From NCBI RefSeq assembly GCF_004216555.1, contig NZ_SGWQ01000017.1:49212-113211 (forward strand): a DNA stretch of 64,000 bases, given 5' to 3'. The stretch's first letter is position 1; each line of letters opens with the position of its first letter. Source of the stretch: Herbihabitans rhizosphaerae (GTDB lineage: Bacteria > Actinomycetota > Actinomycetes > Mycobacteriales > Pseudonocardiaceae). The position numbers and the translations under genes were made by a program. The notes under the pieces were generated by a model. That model saw only the letters and a program-made list of their open reading frames with translations. It did no database searches and was not told where the DNA came from. Below are positions 17,175 through 25,220 of this stretch, piece by piece.

Positions 17175-18422
17175 ATGTTTGCAACTGGAGGTGCTCGGCA
17201 CCGCCGCCAAGGACGTGGCCGGAGCGCGTTGATCATCGCGTTCGCCGGTGCGTTGCTGGCAGCCGTGACGGCGTGTACGTCGGGTTCGCCCGCCGCGGAA
17301 CAGCCGTCCGGGCAGAACAGCTCGTCACCTCCGAGTTCCGGGGCGCCCACCAGCTCCTCGGCCCCCAAACAGCTCGCGCTCGCCCTCACGCCGGCCGATC
17401 GCGCGGCCGATGTCGCCCCCGGCGAGCCGGTCACCGTCGCCGCCACCGACGGCAAGCTCAACCAGGTCACGCTCACCGGCCAGGACGGCCGCCAGGTCGC
17501 CGGCGCGCTGAGCCCGGACGGCACGAAGTGGCAGTCCTCCGAGCCGCTCGGCTACGGCAAGACCTACACCACCGTCGCGGTCGCCCAGGGCGCCGGCGGT
17601 GGCACCCAGGAGTCGCGGTCCACGTTCAACACGGCGCGCCCCAAGCGCCAGATCTCCCTGTCGGTGAACCCGCAGGACGCGCAGACCGTCGGCGTCGGCC
17701 AGCCGCTGGCGTTCTACTTCTCCTCCGCCGTCCCCGACAAAGCCGCGGCCGAGCGCGCCATCCAGATCAACACCACGCCCGCGGTCGAGGGCGCCTTCTA
17801 CTGGATGGACAACAACGAGGTGCACTGGCGCCCGAAGGAGTTCTGGAAGCCCGGCACCAAGATCTCGATCAACGCGGCGATCTACGGCAAGCACCTCGGC
17901 GGCGGCGTGTACGGCCAGGAGGACAAGCGCTCCAACGTCACCATCGGCGACTCGGTGATCATCCGAGCCGACGGCGGGTCGCACCAGATGATCGTCGAGA
18001 TCAACGGCGCGGTCGCCCGCACGATCCCGATCTCGATGGGCAAGCGCGGCCACGAGACCCCGCACGGCACCTACGTGGTGATGAGCGAGCACACCAACTA
18101 CGTGATGGACTCCTCCACCTACGGCGTGCCGATCGACTCGCCGCAGGGCTACCGGACCCCGGTCGCGGTCGCCACGCGCGTGTCCAACAGCGGCATCTTC
18201 TACCACTCCGCACCCTGGTCGGTGAAGCAGCAGGGCCACTCGAACGTGAGCCACGGCTGCATCAACATGTCCACCGACAACGCCAAGTGGCTGCAGAGCA
18301 TCTCCAACAGGGGCGACGTCTTCATCGTCGCCAACTCCGGCGGGCCGGCCCTGCAATCCTGGGACGGCCTCGGCGTCTGGCAGATCCCGTGGGAGCAGTG
18401 GCGGGGCGGCGGCAAGCGCTAG
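17175..18422 (+). CDS. L,D-transpeptidase lipoprotein (Ig-like domains plus YkuD)
   Basis: 415-residue cell-wall enzyme forming 3-3 peptidoglycan cross-links, as in mycobacterial LdtMt2-type proteins. The N terminus has a basic stretch, a hydrophobic core and the lipobox VTAC (Cys34), followed by a Ser/Pro/Ala-rich linker. Two Ig-like domains (about residues 55-280) precede the YkuD domain, whose catalytic motif is SHGCINM with Cys362; IFYHSAPW lies just before it. ATG at 17175 is chosen because it sits right before the signal and follows a GGGGG stretch. The open frame extends 44 codons upstream, but that extension is not signal-like. Confidence 0.93.
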   Translation: MFATGGARHRRQGRGRSALIIAFAGALLAAVTACTSGSPAAEQPSGQNSSSPPSSGAPTSSSAPKQLALALTPADRAADVAPGEPVTVAATDGKLNQVTLTGQDGRQVAGALSPDGTKWQSSEPLGYGKTYTTVAVAQGAGGGTQESRSTFNTARPKRQISLSVNPQDAQTVGVGQPLAFYFSSAVPDKAAAERAIQINTTPAVEGAFYWMDNNEVHWRPKEFWKPGTKISINAAIYGKHLGGGVYGQEDKRSNVTIGDSVIIRADGGSHQMIVEINGAVARTIPISMGKRGHETPHGTYVVMSEHTNYVMDSSTYGVPIDSPQGYRTPVAVATRVSNSGIFYHSAPWSVKQQGHSNVSHGCINMSTDNAKWLQSISNRGDVFIVANSGGPALQSWDGLGVWQIPWEQWRGGGKR

Positions 18423-18437
18423 TCGTCGGGGCAGTCG

Positions 18438-18653
18438 TCAGCGCGGCCCGGTGACGCGGAACCGTTGCGTCCCAACGGAAATCACGTCACCGGGGTGCAC
18501 CTGTCGGCCGCGCCGGTGCTCCGGCTCGTTGTTGACCGACACCTCGCCGTCCTCGAGCATCTCCTTGGCGTCGACGCCGTCCTCGGCCAGCCCGGCCAGC
18601 TTCAACAGTTGGCCGAGTCGGATCATCTCGTCGCGGATTTCCAGTTCTTGCAC
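18438..18653 (-). CDS. S4-domain RNA-binding protein
   Basis: 71-residue stand-alone S4 domain: IRLGQLLKLAGLAEDGVDAKEMLEDGEVSVN, then the RRGRQVHPGDVI turn. It resembles the YbcJ/RlbA class that binds structured RNA. It is convergent with the L,D-transpeptidase gene, with 15 bases between stops. Upstream lies a pair of palindromes that could regulate it. Confidence 0.88.
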   Translation of the reverse strand: MQELEIRDEMIRLGQLLKLAGLAEDGVDAKEMLEDGEVSVNNEPEHRRGRQVHPGDVISVGTQRFRVTGPR

Positions 18654-18712
18654 GTGACCATCATGCCGGTCCGCGCACGCGTGGGCGCGGCTGCTCGAAG
18701 GTGCCTGGGCGC

Positions 18713-18748
18713 AAGAGCGTTCTTACAGTAGCTTGCAAGAACACTCTT
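18713..18748. promoter_or_regulatory. Twin palindromes AAGA-N4-TCTT, TetR-like operator
   Basis: AAGAGCGTTCTT (18713-18724) and AAGAACACTCTT (18737-18748) are each dyads, and they also mirror each other with one mismatch. Together with the centre they form GTTCTT-N12-AAGAAC. This is the appearance of a TetR or MarR operator. It lies 60 bases before the S4 gene start and right before the esterase remnant, with no regulator gene alongside. Confidence 0.55.
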
Positions 18749-18755
18749 GTGGTGG

Positions 18756-19111
18756 ATGCTGAGCATGCACGGCTTCCAGTCCTTCCCGCTCGGGCAGGAG
18801 TTCGCCTCGGGCTGGAGCGGTTTCGCGGACGCGCACAAGTTCGTCGTCACTGCGTCAACCAGAAGCGCGTGTACGCCTACGGCGGGGAGCAGTCGCGCGA
18901 CGAGTGGGTCACGCGCGCGAGCTGCGACCCGGCACCGGTGGTCGAACCGGTGCCGAGCGGCCACGCGCAGAGCTACATCCGTTGCGCCGCAGGCGTTTCC
19001 GTCACCTGGCGGTCATACGCCGGCCTCGGCCACGAGTACCCGAAAGGCGCGGACGCGGAGGATTTCCGCGCCCGCGCCTGGTGGCACCTCAGCGCGCACT
19101 CGCTGCCGTAG
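18756..19111 (+). pseudogene. Remnant of a PHB-depolymerase-like secreted esterase
   Basis: Frame 1 reads MLSMHGFQSFPLGQEFASG and continues with GWSGFADAHKFVV; the sense then continues in another frame as CVNQKRVYAYGGEQSRDEW and ends SYAGLGHEYPKGADAEDF plus a Trp/His helix. The first block matches the LHG...GWNxLADxxGFVVVYP region, and the last block matches the final His region, of LpqC/PHB-depolymerase-type esterases. The signal peptide and the whole middle with the GxSxG nucleophile are absent, and a frameshift occurs near 18850. It is therefore a decayed gene with an internal deletion. A sequencing error could explain the shift but not the missing centre. Confidence 0.65.
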
Positions 19112-19114
19112 CGG

Positions 19115-20140
19115 TTACGGGCAGGTCCAGTACACCGGCCGCTCGGACATCGGCGGGCGGTAGAACGTGTAGCCGCCGAACGTCTTGCCGTCCGGGCTGA
19201 TCGAGCGCACTGCGTGCGCCGTGCGCTCGTCCTTCCCGGGAAGCTTGACCGTCTTGCCGTCGATCACCGCGACCGCGCCGACCGTGAAGTCTTGGCCGGC
19301 GACCCAGCCGTGCTCGTTGACCGCGTCCACCGACGACGGCAGCTCGGGAATCCGCTCCACCACATCGGTCTTGACGTTCCACCGCACCGAGCCGCGTGCC
19401 GAGCCGATCGCCCACTCACCGTTGATCTTGGCGGCGGCGGCCAGCTCGTTGGCCGGCAGGTCATCGGGCCGCTTGAGCAGTGCGTGCGTGCCGTCCGGCC
19501 GCCACACGTAGGCGTTGCTGCCCACCACGCCGACGATCGTGCCGTCCGCCGCGATGTCCTGCGCCCGGCCGGTCTGCTGGCCCGGCGGCGGCATCGGCAG
19601 GTCGATCGGCTCCTCGGTCGCCGACGGCCACATCACCGGAATCGCGATGTGCGGGCCGGTCGAGGTCGGGATCAGCCGGTAGCCGACGATCTGCCCGGTC
19701 TCGCCGATCGCGGTGACGGTCGCGCTCTTCCCGGCGAGATAGTGGATCTTGCCGTCCTGGTGCACCCAGGGGCGGGTCTCCAGCGGTTGATCCGTGCTCT
19801 GGGTGCCGGTCGCCGCGCCCTTGCTGTTCAGGTCGACCACCGAACTCGGCAGGTCGGGGATCTCCTGGACGATCTTGCCGTCGCGCCAGAGGACCGCCAT
19901 GCTCTTCGGCGGGTCGAAGCTGATCGGGACGTTGCCGAACAGCGTCGTCCCGTCTGGCATCGCGCCCAGGACCGTGCCCGCCTGTCCACCCTGCGGCATC
20001 GGCAACTCGCGCAGCTCGCATGCCGCCGGTGCCGCGCCGGAACCGTCGGCGTGTGCCGTCGGGACCAGCGCCACCACCGCGGCCGTGGCGGCTAACGCAC
20101 CCCCGATCGCCACCAATCGCACTCGTGCACCCCGTGTCAC
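19115..20140 (-). CDS. Secreted protein with HAF-type beta-propeller repeats
   Basis: 341 residues. GTG at 20140 follows GAGGGG; an in-frame TTG at 20161 is less likely. A Sec signal (VRLVAIGGALAATAAVVAL, then PTAHA) is followed by repeats of the form (A/S)-I/V-N/x-x-x-G-x-x-V-G: IGETGQIVGY, IAADGTIVGVV, VNEHGWVAGQ and ISPDGKTFGGY. This spacing suits the extracellular HAF repeat family, probably a small propeller. No enzymatic residues can be named; function unknown. It is convergent with the esterase remnant, three bases apart. Confidence 0.75.
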   Translation of the reverse strand: MTRGARVRLVAIGGALAATAAVVALVPTAHADGSGAAPAACELRELPMPQGGQAGTVLGAMPDGTTLFGNVPISFDPPKSMAVLWRDGKIVQEIPDLPSSVVDLNSKGAATGTQSTDQPLETRPWVHQDGKIHYLAGKSATVTAIGETGQIVGYRLIPTSTGPHIAIPVMWPSATEEPIDLPMPPPGQQTGRAQDIAADGTIVGVVGSNAYVWRPDGTHALLKRPDDLPANELAAAAKINGEWAIGSARGSVRWNVKTDVVERIPELPSSVDAVNEHGWVAGQDFTVGAVAVIDGKTVKLPGKDERTAHAVRSISPDGKTFGGYTFYRPPMSERPVYWTCP

Positions 20141-20172
20141 GTGAACCCCTCTCGTCGACAACCTTCTCCTAG

Positions 20173-21006
20173 TTAGTCGATCACACCGACCTTGAGGTTG
20201 CCCTGATCCGAAAACAATCGGTCGGCGAGGAAGCCGAGGATCTCGTCCCTCGCCTTCACCGTGGGGTGTCCGTCCTCGTCCACGAAATGCGCCGTGACCA
20301 CGCTGTGCGGAGTCCCGACCACGTCACGGAAGAACGGTGTCGGCTCGGTGTTCGCGGCACTGTCGGGCAGCACACGTCCGTCGAACGCGTCGCCGAGGAG
20401 CGCCTGGTAGGCGGCGAACCGCTGGCCGGTGCACCAGCGGTCGCCCTGGAATCGGTACGCGAGCACGGTCAGCCCGTCCCGCGTGACACGGTCGCGGACC
20501 GCCCGCGCGTCCTCGTCGCTGATCTCGAGTCCGGCGGGGTCGTCGAGGGGGAGTGACGGGTGGTTGACCACCGGCGCGATGACGGCCGGCTCGAGTGCCA
20601 TGGTGAGCGCGAAGTTTCCGGTGAAGCACAGCCCGATCGTGCCGACGCCCGGACCGCCGCATTCGGTGTGCGCCAGGCGCGCGAGCCCGCGCAGCCACGT
20701 CGTGACAGGGCTGGTGCCGCCGCCGGCAAACGCGCGGAACTCGGCACTCACGCACGCGCGCCGCACCACTTCCTCGCCGCCTTCGGCCGTCGGGTAGGCG
20801 CCGTCCCGCCCGAACAGGGAGGGGACGTAGACGGTGAAGCCCGCGTCCCGCACCCACCGCGCGAGCCGCAGGACGTCGGGGCTGATGCCCGGCATCTCCG
20901 GCATCAGCACCACGGCCGGCCCGGCGCCGCCCACGTACACCGTCTTCTGCATACCGCTCACGTCGATGCGGCGGCGGTCGAAGTCCGTGATCTCGTCATC
21001 GTTCAT
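20173..21006 (-). CDS. Dienelactone-hydrolase-family alpha/beta hydrolase
   Basis: 277 residues. The nucleophile motif is GLCFTGN with Cys127, as in dienelactone hydrolases, which cleave enol-lactones in aromatic degradation; the family also includes broader esterases. VLMPEMPGISPDVLRLARWVRDAGFTVYVPSLFG fits the N-terminal strand and helix, and His in TAHFVDEDGHP may complete the triad. ATG at 21006 is chosen; earlier in-frame starts have no ribosome site and would run into the promoter of the divergent GlxA-type regulator, its likely controller. Substrate unknown. Confidence 0.85.
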   Translation of the reverse strand: MNDDEITDFDRRRIDVSGMQKTVYVGGAGPAVVLMPEMPGISPDVLRLARWVRDAGFTVYVPSLFGRDGAYPTAEGGEEVVRRACVSAEFRAFAGGGTSPVTTWLRGLARLAHTECGGPGVGTIGLCFTGNFALTMALEPAVIAPVVNHPSLPLDDPAGLEISDEDARAVRDRVTRDGLTVLAYRFQGDRWCTGQRFAAYQALLGDAFDGRVLPDSAANTEPTPFFRDVVGTPHSVVTAHFVDEDGHPTVKARDEILGFLADRLFSDQGNLKVGVID

Positions 21007-21081
21007 GCCGGACAGCCTGGACCACTGCGCCCGCGTCAGACGAGAGGCCACATCGCCAGGTACAGGGGTAATCTCGCCACC

Positions 21082-22071
21082 ATGAGCGCGTTGCGGGTCG
21101 GTGTCCTGGCCTATCCGGGCTGCTTCGCCTCCGAGGTGTTCGGCGTGCCCGACCTGCTGACGATGGCGAAGCACATCGCCGGTCCGACCGGCGCCGGCTA
21201 CGAGGTGGCCATCGTGTCCCCGCGCCGGCGCGTCATCGCCTCGGGTGGCGTGGCGCTGGCGGTGTCACCGCTGCGCGAGGTCGACGTCCTCGTCGTACCC
21301 GGCTTCGAACTCGTCCCCGGCCTCGACCTGGACGCCAAACTCGGCCCACTGGCCGCCGAAATCGCGGCGATCCGCGCACACGCGGCCACGGGCAACGCCG
21401 TCGTCTCGATCTGCGTCGGCGCGTTCCTGCTCGCCGAGGCCGGCCTGCTCGACGGCCGCGGGGCCACCACCGCCTGGCTGTTCGCCGAGGACCTCGCCCG
21501 ACGTTGTCCCGCCGCCGAGCTGCGCCCCGACCACCTCGTCGTCACCGACACCGGCGTCACGACCACGGCGGCATTCAGCGCGATGTACGACTTCGCGCTG
21601 GACCTCATCCGCCAGCACAGCGGCGTGCGCGTGGCCAGGACGACCGCCCGCGTCACCCTCGTCGACGACGCCAGGACGTCACAAACCCCCTACGTCGACG
21701 CACGACTTCTCCCAGAACCCGGAAACGACTTCGCCCGCAAGGTCATGCGCCGGCTCGACCAGAACCTCGCCACCCGATACGACCTCGCCACCCTCGCCGA
21801 CACTTTCAACGTCAGCACCCGAACCCTGCTCCGCCGTTTCGCCAACGAAGCCGGCCGCACACCCCTCGAATACCTCCAGTCGGCCCGTGTCCGCCGCGCC
21901 CGCCACCTCCTCGAAACGACCGATCGCACCATCGCCAGCATCGCCGCCGCCGTCGGCTACAAGGACCCCGCCACCTTCAGCACCCTTTTCGCCACCCACA
22001 CCGGCCAACGTCCCACCACCTACCGCGCCGCCTTCAACCGGAGCGCGTCCGGCAAGGTCGATACGATCTGA
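21082..22071 (+). CDS. GlxA-type transcriptional regulator (DJ-1/PfpI plus AraC HTH)
   Basis: 329 residues. Residues ~1-180 form a DJ-1/PfpI-like domain with the nucleophile-elbow remnant VSICVGAFLLAEAGLLDG. Residues ~225-325 form a paired AraC/XylS HTH (ATLADTFNVSTRTLLRRF, then IASIAAAVGYKDPATFSTLF). The family senses small metabolites and activates adjacent enzymes. It diverges from the dienelactone-hydrolase gene with 75 bases between starts. The 168-residue unknown protein follows after two bases. Confidence 0.92.
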   Translation: MSALRVGVLAYPGCFASEVFGVPDLLTMAKHIAGPTGAGYEVAIVSPRRRVIASGGVALAVSPLREVDVLVVPGFELVPGLDLDAKLGPLAAEIAAIRAHAATGNAVVSICVGAFLLAEAGLLDGRGATTAWLFAEDLARRCPAAELRPDHLVVTDTGVTTTAAFSAMYDFALDLIRQHSGVRVARTTARVTLVDDARTSQTPYVDARLLPEPGNDFARKVMRRLDQNLATRYDLATLADTFNVSTRTLLRRFANEAGRTPLEYLQSARVRRARHLLETTDRTIASIAAAVGYKDPATFSTLFATHTGQRPTTYRAAFNRSASGKVDTI

Positions 22072-22073
22072 AC

Positions 22074-22580
22074 ATGCCAGAGCGCGCGCGTGCCATCGTG
22101 ATGGAGGAAGCCATTCAGACCGCATGGGAGAGCGTGCAACTGCTGAACAGATCGGAATCGCAAGAGGCGAATCACGATCACGTGCTGACCGTGCTCGAAG
22201 CGGCGGTCAACGCGTACGGCAGGCGGGAGATCGCCCGCGGAGTGATCCTCTTGATCGGCTCCCTCCTCGAGTCCGTGGCCGAGGAAGGCAAATCGGAGCC
22301 CCACGAGGACGATCCGCTGAGCATGTTGTATCCGGCACTGATGCGTCAGATCCGCATCAGGTTCCCCGGAATCCCGTCCGAAACCCTGCCCATGATCGGC
22401 GCCACAGTGACCGCCGCCCTCCTCGGCGAGGACGCCGTGGCCTGGCGCGACCAGTTCGGCGAACCCGACGGCATGGAGACGTTCGGCCTCACCTGCATGC
22501 TCTGGTTGATCGCCGACTTCTTCGACTCGCTCAAAGAACCAGGATTCACCGACCAACTAGTCCGAGACTTCCTCAACTAA
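22074..22580 (+). CDS. Hypothetical helical protein co-transcribed with the GlxA-type regulator
   Basis: 168 residues, no family recognised. Mostly helical and acidic, with amphipathic segments such as NHDHVLTVLEAAVNAYGRRE and ARGVILLIGSLLESVAEEG. There is no signal peptide or certain membrane span. ATG at 22074 follows the regulator stop by two bases, so it depends on coupled translation. A tandem C-rich repeat starts right after its stop codon. Confidence 0.65.
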   Translation: MPERARAIVMEEAIQTAWESVQLLNRSESQEANHDHVLTVLEAAVNAYGRREIARGVILLIGSLLESVAEEGKSEPHEDDPLSMLYPALMRQIRIRFPGIPSETLPMIGATVTAALLGEDAVAWRDQFGEPDGMETFGLTCMLWLIADFFDSLKEPGFTDQLVRDFLN

Positions 22581-22648
22581 CCCAACCCAACGCCCCAAAC
22601 GCCCCCAACGCCCCCAAACGCCCCCAACGCCCCAAACGCCCCAAACGC
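22581..22648. repeat. Degenerate tandem CCCCAAACGC repeat
   Basis: About seven units of CCC(C)AA(A)CGC, 8-10 bases each, start directly after the stop codon of the hypothetical gene. One strand is almost free of G except in CGC. The array may be a length-variable spacer or transcription-slowing tract. Confidence 0.75.
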
Positions 22649-22678
22649 TGGAAGGTACCCCGGTAGGAACCTGGGGGT

Positions 22679-22739
22679 CTGGGGGCTGGGCCCCCAGAAA
22701 TAAAGACGAGCCCCACCCTGGTCCGCGCGTTCCGCGGAC
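22679..22739 (-). terminator. Two hairpins downstream of tRNA-His
   Basis: GTCCGCG-CGTTC-CGCGGAC (22721-22739) lies 14 bases beyond the tRNA 3' end on the minus strand, and CTGGGGG-CTGGG-CCCCCAG (22679-22697) follows. The first is the probable tRNA terminator. No long U tract follows either. Confidence 0.55.
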
Positions 22740-22752
22740 AGGGGGAGCCCAG

Positions 22753-22828
22753 TGGGGTGAGTGACGGGACTTGAACCCGCGACTTCCTGGACCACAACCA
22801 GGTGCTCTACCGACTGAGCTACACCCAC
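22753..22828 (-). tRNA. tRNA-His (GTG anticodon), CCA encoded
   Basis: On the minus strand GTGGGTGTAGCTCAGTCGG opens the cloverleaf. The anticodon stem CCTGG/CCAGG encloses TTGTGGT, giving anticodon GTG. The acceptor arm closes on CACTCAC with discriminator C. A G at 22829 supplies the extra G-1 typical of tRNA-His. CCA is encoded at 22753-22755. Confidence 0.96.
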
Positions 22829-22892
22829 CATGTGCCACGCGTGGCGCGGCTGCGACATCGTATCGTGCCGACCCGGTCGAGCCGAAACGGGT

Positions 22893-23498
22893 TCAGGCTT
22901 CGGGGCTGGAGAGCTTCTCGGCGACCGCCTTGGCCTGCTCGCTCGTCGGGCCGGGGTGGGGCACGAACGCGGTGCCCCGGTAGTACCGCAGCTCCCGGAT
23001 CGACTCGCGGATGTCGGCCAGCGCCCGGTGTGCGAGACCCTTGTCCGGCTGGGCGTAGTAGATCCTCGGGTACCAGCGTCTGCACAGCTCCTTGATCGAC
23101 GACACGTCGACCATCCGGTAGTGCAGGAACCCGTCCAGCGCCGGCATGTCGCGCGCGATGAAGCCGCGGTCGGTGGCGATCGAGTTGCCGGCCAGCGGCG
23201 CGGTGCGCGGCTCCGGCACGTGCTCGCGCACGTAGTCGAGCACCAGTTTCTCCGCCTCGGCCAGCGTGGTGGTGGACGAGCGCGCCTGTTCGGTGAGGCC
23301 GGATTTCGCGTGCATGTCGCGTACGACGTCCGGCATCCCGTCCAGCAGCGCGTCCTCTGCGTGGATCACCAGGTCCACGCCGTCGCCGAGGACGTTCAGC
23401 TCGGAGTCGGTCACCAACGCCGCGATCTCGATCAAGGCGTCCTTGCCGAGGTCGAGCCCGGTCATCTCACAGTCGATCCACACCAGACGGTCCGTCAC
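22893..23498 (-). CDS. orn: Oligoribonuclease
   Basis: 201-residue 3'-5' exoribonuclease of the DEDDh class that degrades 2-5-mer RNAs and pGpG, essential in many actinobacteria. Exo I is [11 protein letters not shown] (Asp, Glu), Exo [17 protein letters not shown], Exo III HRALADI; all acidic ligands and the His are present. GTG at 23498 gives the standard N terminus VTDRLVW. No clear Shine-Dalgarno is visible. It stands alone, divergent from the HerA-like ATPase gene. Confidence 0.95.
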   Translation of the reverse strand: MTDRLVWIDCEMTGLDLGKDALIEIAALVTDSELNVLGDGVDLVIHAEDALLDGMPDVVRDMHAKSGLTEQARSSTTTLAEAEKLVLDYVREHVPEPRTAPLAGNSIATDRGFIARDMPALDGFLHYRMVDVSSIKELCRRWYPRIYYAQPDKGLAHRALADIRESIRELRYYRGTAFVPHPGPTSEQAKAVAEKLSSPEA

Positions 23499-23628
23499 TC
23501 GAGGGAGCTTATCCCGACACGGCGGGTTAACCCGCGTTCGACTGGCGTACACGCCTGTCCGGACTAGGCTTCGCAACCGGCAATGGGGCGCTCGGCGCGG
23601 GTCCGAGCCAGAGTGCGAGGAGGCTCGC

Positions 23629-25176
23629 GTGGCAGAGAATTCCGCCGCGGCGCAGGAGATCGCCGCCGGCTACACCACCACCGGCAAGGCGCTCGAGCTC
23701 GGCACTGTCGTGGTGGACGGCACGGTCGATCCGTCGGCGAAGGTGCGCATTCCGCTGGCGATGCTGAACCGGCACGGTCTTGTCGCGGGCGCCACGGGTA
23801 CCGGTAAGACGAAGACGTTGCAGGCGCTCGCCGGGCAGCTGTCCGATGCCGGTGTGCCGGTGGTGCTGGCCGACGTGAAGGGCGACCTGTCCGGTCTCGC
23901 CCAGGCGGGCCAGGCCAACGACAAGGTGACCCAGCGGTCCACGGACACCGGCGACGACTGGGCGCCGACCGCGTACCCGGTGCAGTTCATGTCACTGGGC
24001 ACCGGTGGCACCGGCGTGCCGATCCGCGCGACGATCACCGGTTTCGGGCCGATCCTGCTGTCGAAGGTGCTCGGCCTGAACGAGACGCAGGAGTCCACCC
24101 TCGGGTTGATCTTCCACTGGGCGGACCAGAAGGGCCTGCCGCTGCTGGACACGAAGGACCTGCGCTCGGTGATCCAGCACCTCACCAGTGACGCGGGCAA
24201 GGCGGACCTGCAGGGAATCGGCGGAGTATCGGCGTCCACAGCCGGCGTGATCCTGCGCTCGCTGTCCAACCTGGAGGCGCAGGGCGGCGAGGACTTCTTC
24301 GGCGAGCCGGAGCTGGCGGTGGCGGATCTGATCCGCCAGGCCGAGGGCAGTGATCGCGTCCGGGGCATGGTCACGCTGCTGGAGCTGGACAACCTGCAGG
24401 CCAAGCCGCAGTTGTTCTCCACGTTCCTGATGTGGCTGCTGGCCGAGCTGTTCCAGGAGTTGCCCGAGGCCGGTGACCTGGACGCGCCGAAGCTGGTGTT
24501 CTTCTTCGACGAGGCGCACCTGCTGTTCGACAACGCGTCGAAGGCGTTCCTCGACCAGATCGAGCAGACGGTGAAGCTGATCCGGTCCAAGGGTGTCGGC
24601 GTGTTCTTCTGCACGCAGTTGCCGACCGACGTGCCGAACGCGGTGCTGTCGCAGCTCGGCGCGCGGGTGCAGCACGCGCTGCGGGCGTTCACGCCGGAGG
24701 ACCAGAAGGCGTTGTCCCAGACGGTGAAGACGTACCCGACGACGCCGCACTACAAGCTGGACAAGGCGCTCACCTCGCTCGGGATCGGCGAGGCGATCGT
24801 GACCGTGCTGTCCGAACAGGGCGCGCCGACGCCGGTGGCGTGGACCAGGTTGCGCGCGCCGAGGTCGCTGATGGGCCCGATCGGCGCGGACGCGGTGAAG
24901 CAGGCCGCGGCGGCGTCCGACCTGCACGGCAAGTACGCCGAGACGGTGGACCGCGAGTCGGCCTACGAGATGATGGCGAACAAGGCGGCGCCGGCTCAGG
25001 AGGGCGCACCGGCCGAGGCGCCCGAACAGCAGGAAGCGCCGCGCGACAAGGACGATCCGGGATTCGCCGAGAAGGTGATGGGCAACCCGGCGGTGAAGTC
25101 GTTCTTCCGGTCCGCGGCGAGCTCGATCGGCCGGGAGGTCACCCGCAGCCTGTTCGGCACCCGCCGCCGTAGGTGA
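23629..25176 (+). CDS. HerA-like ATPase, DUF853 family
   Basis: 515-residue cytosolic P-loop protein of the DUF853/YjgR type (FtsK-HerA superfamily). Walker A is GATGTGKT (residues 54-61), Walker [13 protein letters not shown], and the arginine-finger and sensor region is [13 protein letters not shown]. The C-terminal ~80 residues are a Pro/Glu/Ala-rich linker plus a basic tail ending FGTRRRR. GTG at 23629 follows GAGGAGG. The molecular role is not established; a DNA-translocating or remodelling ATPase is assumed from the superfamily. Confidence 0.88.
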   Translation: MAENSAAAQEIAAGYTTTGKALELGTVVVDGTVDPSAKVRIPLAMLNRHGLVAGATGTGKTKTLQALAGQLSDAGVPVVLADVKGDLSGLAQAGQANDKVTQRSTDTGDDWAPTAYPVQFMSLGTGGTGVPIRATITGFGPILLSKVLGLNETQESTLGLIFHWADQKGLPLLDTKDLRSVIQHLTSDAGKADLQGIGGVSASTAGVILRSLSNLEAQGGEDFFGEPELAVADLIRQAEGSDRVRGMVTLLELDNLQAKPQLFSTFLMWLLAELFQELPEAGDLDAPKLVFFFDEAHLLFDNASKAFLDQIEQTVKLIRSKGVGVFFCTQLPTDVPNAVLSQLGARVQHALRAFTPEDQKALSQTVKTYPTTPHYKLDKALTSLGIGEAIVTVLSEQGAPTPVAWTRLRAPRSLMGPIGADAVKQAAAASDLHGKYAETVDRESAYEMMANKAAPAQEGAPAEAPEQQEAPRDKDDPGFAEKVMGNPAVKSFFRSAASSIGREVTRSLFGTRRRR

Positions 25177-25220
25177 GCTGACCCTGGCGTGACCGGCGTC
25201 ACACGTCGCACACTGACGTC

